Positions 62,067 through 64,000 of a stretch of DNA of 64,000 nt are shown here, piece after piece. The stretch's first letter is position 1, and each line of letters opens with the position of its first letter. Made by a program: the position numbers and the translations under genes. A model generated the notes under the pieces. It searched no databases. It was not told where the DNA came from and saw nothing but the letters and a program-made list of their open reading frames with translations. This stretch comes from Nocardia jiangxiensis NBRC 101359. Lineage in GTDB: Bacteria > Actinomycetota > Actinomycetes > Mycobacteriales > Mycobacteriaceae. Where the stretch lies: contig NZ_BAGB01000063.1 of assembly GCF_000308615.1 (NCBI RefSeq), positions 27,581 to 91,580 of the forward strand. The letters are read 5' to 3'.

Positions 62067-64000
62067 ACGGCGCGACGAAGATCAGCACGGCGCATCGGTC
62101 CCGCAGCGCGGTGGTCTACGTGCGGCAGTCCACGGCGATGCAGGTCCGCGAGCACGCCGAATCGACCGCGCGCCAATACGGGTTGTCCGACGTAGCGGTC
62201 AGACTCGGCTGGACGTCCGAGCAGGTCGTCATCGTCGACGCCGATCTCGGGGTGTCGGGGCGGTTCGGGTCCGACCGCGACGGTTTCCGGGAGCTGATCT
62301 CGCGGGTGTGCCTCGGCGAGGTCGGCGCGATCTTCGGACTGGAGGTCTCGCGGCTGGCGCGGTCCTCGGCGGAGTTCGCGCGGCTGCTGGAGTTGGCGCG
62401 GCTGACCGATACGTTGCTCATCGATGGCGACGGCGTCTACGACCTGGGCGATGTCAACGACCGGTTGTTGCTGGGGCTCAAGGGATCGATGTCGGAGGCC
62501 GAGCTCCACCTGCTCGCCGGACGGTTGCACGGCGCGAAACTGGCCGCGGCGCACCGAGGTGAGTTGCGGGCCCAGCTCGCGGTCGGGTTCGTCTACGACC
62601 TCGACGGCATGGTGGTGATCGATCCTGACGAACAGGTCCGCACCGCGGTGGAGGATCTGTTCGCCGAGTTCGCCCGCACCGGATCGGCCTACGGGGTCGT
62701 CGCGGCGTTCGCCGAGACGGGGCGGCTGTTCCCGCAACGCGCCTACGGCGGAGTGTGGGCGGGCCGGTTGAAGTGGGGAAAGCTCGTCCACCAGCGGGTG
62801 CTGCAGGCGTTGAAGAATCCCGCGTACGCCGGTGCCTATTCCTACGGCCGCAGCTACGACAAACGCCGGGTCCAGCCCGACGGCACGGTGCGTTCGGCGC
62901 GACGCAAACGTGCCCGTGAGGACTGGACCGTGCTGATCCACGACCATCACGAGGGCTACATCAGCTGGCAGCAGTTCCTGGACAACGAGGCCAAGCTCGC
63001 GGCCAACCAAACCGGCGTCGGTGCTCGTCCGCCGCGTGAGGGCAGCGCGTTGTGTCAGGGAATCATTTATTGCGGTGGTTGCGGCGGGCGGATGGGGACC
63101 CGATACGGCGGCGCCCGCAACGGGTTCTATTTCTGTTGCGCTGCCCGCGACCACGCCAAGACGGCGCAATGCCGCGGTGTTGTCGCCTCGACGGTGGACA
63201 AGGTCGTCGGCCGGTTGCTGCTCGACGCGGTCACCCCGGCCCAGATAGCGTCGGCGTTGGCGGTGGCCGACGAGGTCACCGACCGGCACATGCGGTCGCA
63301 TCGGGCTGCCGAGCTCGCGGTGGAACGCGCCCGCTACGACGCTGATCGCGCCGAACGCGCCTTCTCCCAGGTCGAGCCCGAAAATCGTTTGGTAGCAAGG
63401 AGCTTGGAAGCACGATGGGAAGCCAAGCTCGCCGCGTTGGCCGAGGCACAAGCGGCGTTGGACACCGCGCGGGCGGCCAAACCGCCCCTGCCTCCGCGCT
63501 CGACACTGGAGGCGCTGGCCGCTGACCTGCCGGGATTGTGGAACGACCCCGATACCAGCCCCCGCGACCGAAAGCGGTTGCTGCGCACACTGATCGCTGA
63601 TGTCACACTGCTGCCGACCGCCGATTCCGGGCAAGTCCGGATCGGGGTGCGCTGGCACACCGGCGCCACCGACGAGATCACCGCCAACCGCAACAGCGTC
63701 GGCCGCACGACGACCACCGCGCTCGAGATCATCCGCCGACACGGCGCGGTGAAAACCAGCCAGCAACTCGCCGACGAACTCAACACCGCCGGCCTGAGGA
63801 CCGGCAAAGGACGGCGGTTCGACGCCGAGGCCGTCGCCAGAATCCGCGACACCTACACCATCCCCGCCCCACGCACCGCCGCCGTCCACGACGGCGAGCT
63901 CAGCGTGACACAGGCCGCCGCAGCGTTGGGTGTCACGACCAAAGCGATCTATTACTGGATCCGCCACGACCTCGTGCCCGCCCGACGCGATCACCAGGCG
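62063..64000 (+). CDS. large serine recombinase (3' end beyond window)
   Basis: An uninterrupted 646-codon frame starting GTG at 62063. Catalytic Ser is in AVVYVRQSTAMQ (about residue 23), with EVSRLARSSAEFARLL, SEAELHLLAGRLHGAK, a Recombinase-type segment (LKNPAYAGAYSYGRSYDKRR), a zinc ribbon (IYCGGCGG ... CCAARDHAKTAQC), a coiled coil, and a late helix-turn-helix-like tail (SVTQAAAALGVTTKAIYYWIR). It has no stop before the window edge. It lacks recognisable similarity in detail to the integrase at 56089 beyond the shared family. Confidence 0.9.
   Translation, partial: MNGATKISTAHRSRSAVVYVRQSTAMQVREHAESTARQYGLSDVAVRLGWTSEQVVIVDADLGVSGRFGSDRDGFRELISRVCLGEVGAIFGLEVSRLARSSAEFARLLELARLTDTLLIDGDGVYDLGDVNDRLLLGLKGSMSEAELHLLAGRLHGAKLAAAHRGELRAQLAVGFVYDLDGMVVIDPDEQVRTAVEDLFAEFARTGSAYGVVAAFAETGRLFPQRAYGGVWAGRLKWGKLVHQRVLQALKNPAYAGAYSYGRSYDKRRVQPDGTVRSARRKRAREDWTVLIHDHHEGYISWQQFLDNEAKLAANQTGVGARPPREGSALCQGIIYCGGCGGRMGTRYGGARNGFYFCCAARDHAKTAQCRGVVASTVDKVVGRLLLDAVTPAQIASALAVADEVTDRHMRSHRAAELAVERARYDADRAERAFSQVEPENRLVARSLEARWEAKLAALAEAQAALDTARAAKPPLPPRSTLEALAADLPGLWNDPDTSPRDRKRLLRTLIADVTLLPTADSGQVRIGVRWHTGATDEITANRNSVGRTTTTALEIIRRHGAVKTSQQLADELNTAGLRTGKGRRFDAEAVARIRDTYTIPAPRTAAVHDGELSVTQAAAALGVTTKAIYYWIRHDLVPARRDHQA

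Larger units (their letters stand above)
56316..64000. mobile_element. left part of an integrated conjugative-type element at tRNA-Ala
   Basis: Runs from the 3' side of tRNA-Ala beyond the window. It carries a serine integrase, two small coupled genes, a PrgI-VirB4 fusion ATPase and, nested in it, a second recombinase element. Intergenic regions are more AT-rich than the host's. The right end was not seen, so element size and class are unknown; a conjugative element is inferred from the type IV secretion ATPase. Confidence 0.75.
61661..64000 (+). mobile_element. nested serine-recombinase element next to virB4
   Basis: Three coupled frames on the plus strand (DUF5372-like, 50-codon frame, serine recombinase) begin two bases from the virB4 start, opposite to its transcription. 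They look like a self-contained recombinase mobile unit. The right end lies outside the window and no terminal repeats could be identified. Confidence 0.65.

Noticed and set aside
61667..63994. 775-codon minus-strand frame at the window end
   Set aside because: It is antisense to the recombinase, whose plus-strand frame holds the catalytic Ser and zinc ribbon. The minus-strand product has no recognisable domains.

Overview
The window is GC-rich actinobacterial DNA, most like Nocardia or a close Rhodococcus relative. The main reasons are the conserved block tatD/metG - rpfB - rsmA - ispE with rsmI, pmt and arcA nearby, the ergothioneine genes egtA-egtB-egtC-egtD, an alkB-rubredoxin-rubredoxin-reductase operon, a dcpA-like GAF-GGDEF-EAL protein, and several genes that appear to be read from leaderless TANNNT promoters. 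All assignments come from reading the sequence; no database search was run.

Layout. (1) 1-6486: a divergent partial gene and a tight six-gene operon (SRPBCC, HpcH/HpaI aldolase, oxalomesaconate-hydratase-like amidohydrolase, thiamine-diphosphate enzyme, 4,5-dihydroxyphthalate-decarboxylase-like protein, second amidohydrolase), probably for an aromatic carboxylic acid. Two TTGTNNNACAA boxes lie in front. (2) 6523-10065: the alkane hydroxylase operon alkB-rubA-rubA-rubB, facing a TetR gene across a palindrome-rich promoter. (3) 10099-15376: a 1288-residue Pls/PosA-type synthetase (adenylation, carrier, then a membrane-bound terminal region) and an antibiotic-type glycosyltransferase. (4) 15456-21403: egtA-egtB-egtC-egtD and a divergent egtE-like gene. 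(5) 21420-28746: ADP-ribosylglycohydrolase, pth, rplY, a frameshifted plsC-like gene facing a TetR gene with twin operators, prfC, an NTF2-like gene and a DUF4393 gene. (6) 29021-46768: DUF445, a second DUF4393 gene, an ABC-F ATPase, initiator tRNA, ispE, copZ-copA, rsmA, a secreted lipase, an SDR enzyme, rpfB, tatD, metG, a YciI protein, rsmI and pmt. (7) 46793-55923: a histidine-kinase-like protein with no ATPase domain, gntR-arcA, soxR, an SDR enzyme, a glycosyltransferase, the cyclic-di-GMP protein with a small gene in front, and two tandem GyrI-like genes.

(8) 56243-64000: tRNA-Ala(CGC) with an integrated mobile element on its 3' side that runs past the window end. The element starts with a serine integrase whose reading frame passes antisense through the whole tRNA gene. 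Two small coupled genes and a PrgI-VirB4 fusion ATPase for conjugation follow. Two bases upstream of the VirB4 start, a second element begins: a DUF5372-like gene, a 50-codon frame and another serine recombinase, linked by ATGA and GTGA overlaps and still open at base 64000.

The observations most worth following are the nested second element, the integrase frame that uses chromosomal tRNA sequence as its C-terminus, the Pls/PosA synthetase, the truncated kinase, the twin-palindrome TetR control of a broken acyltransferase, and the uncharacterised aromatic-acid operon.
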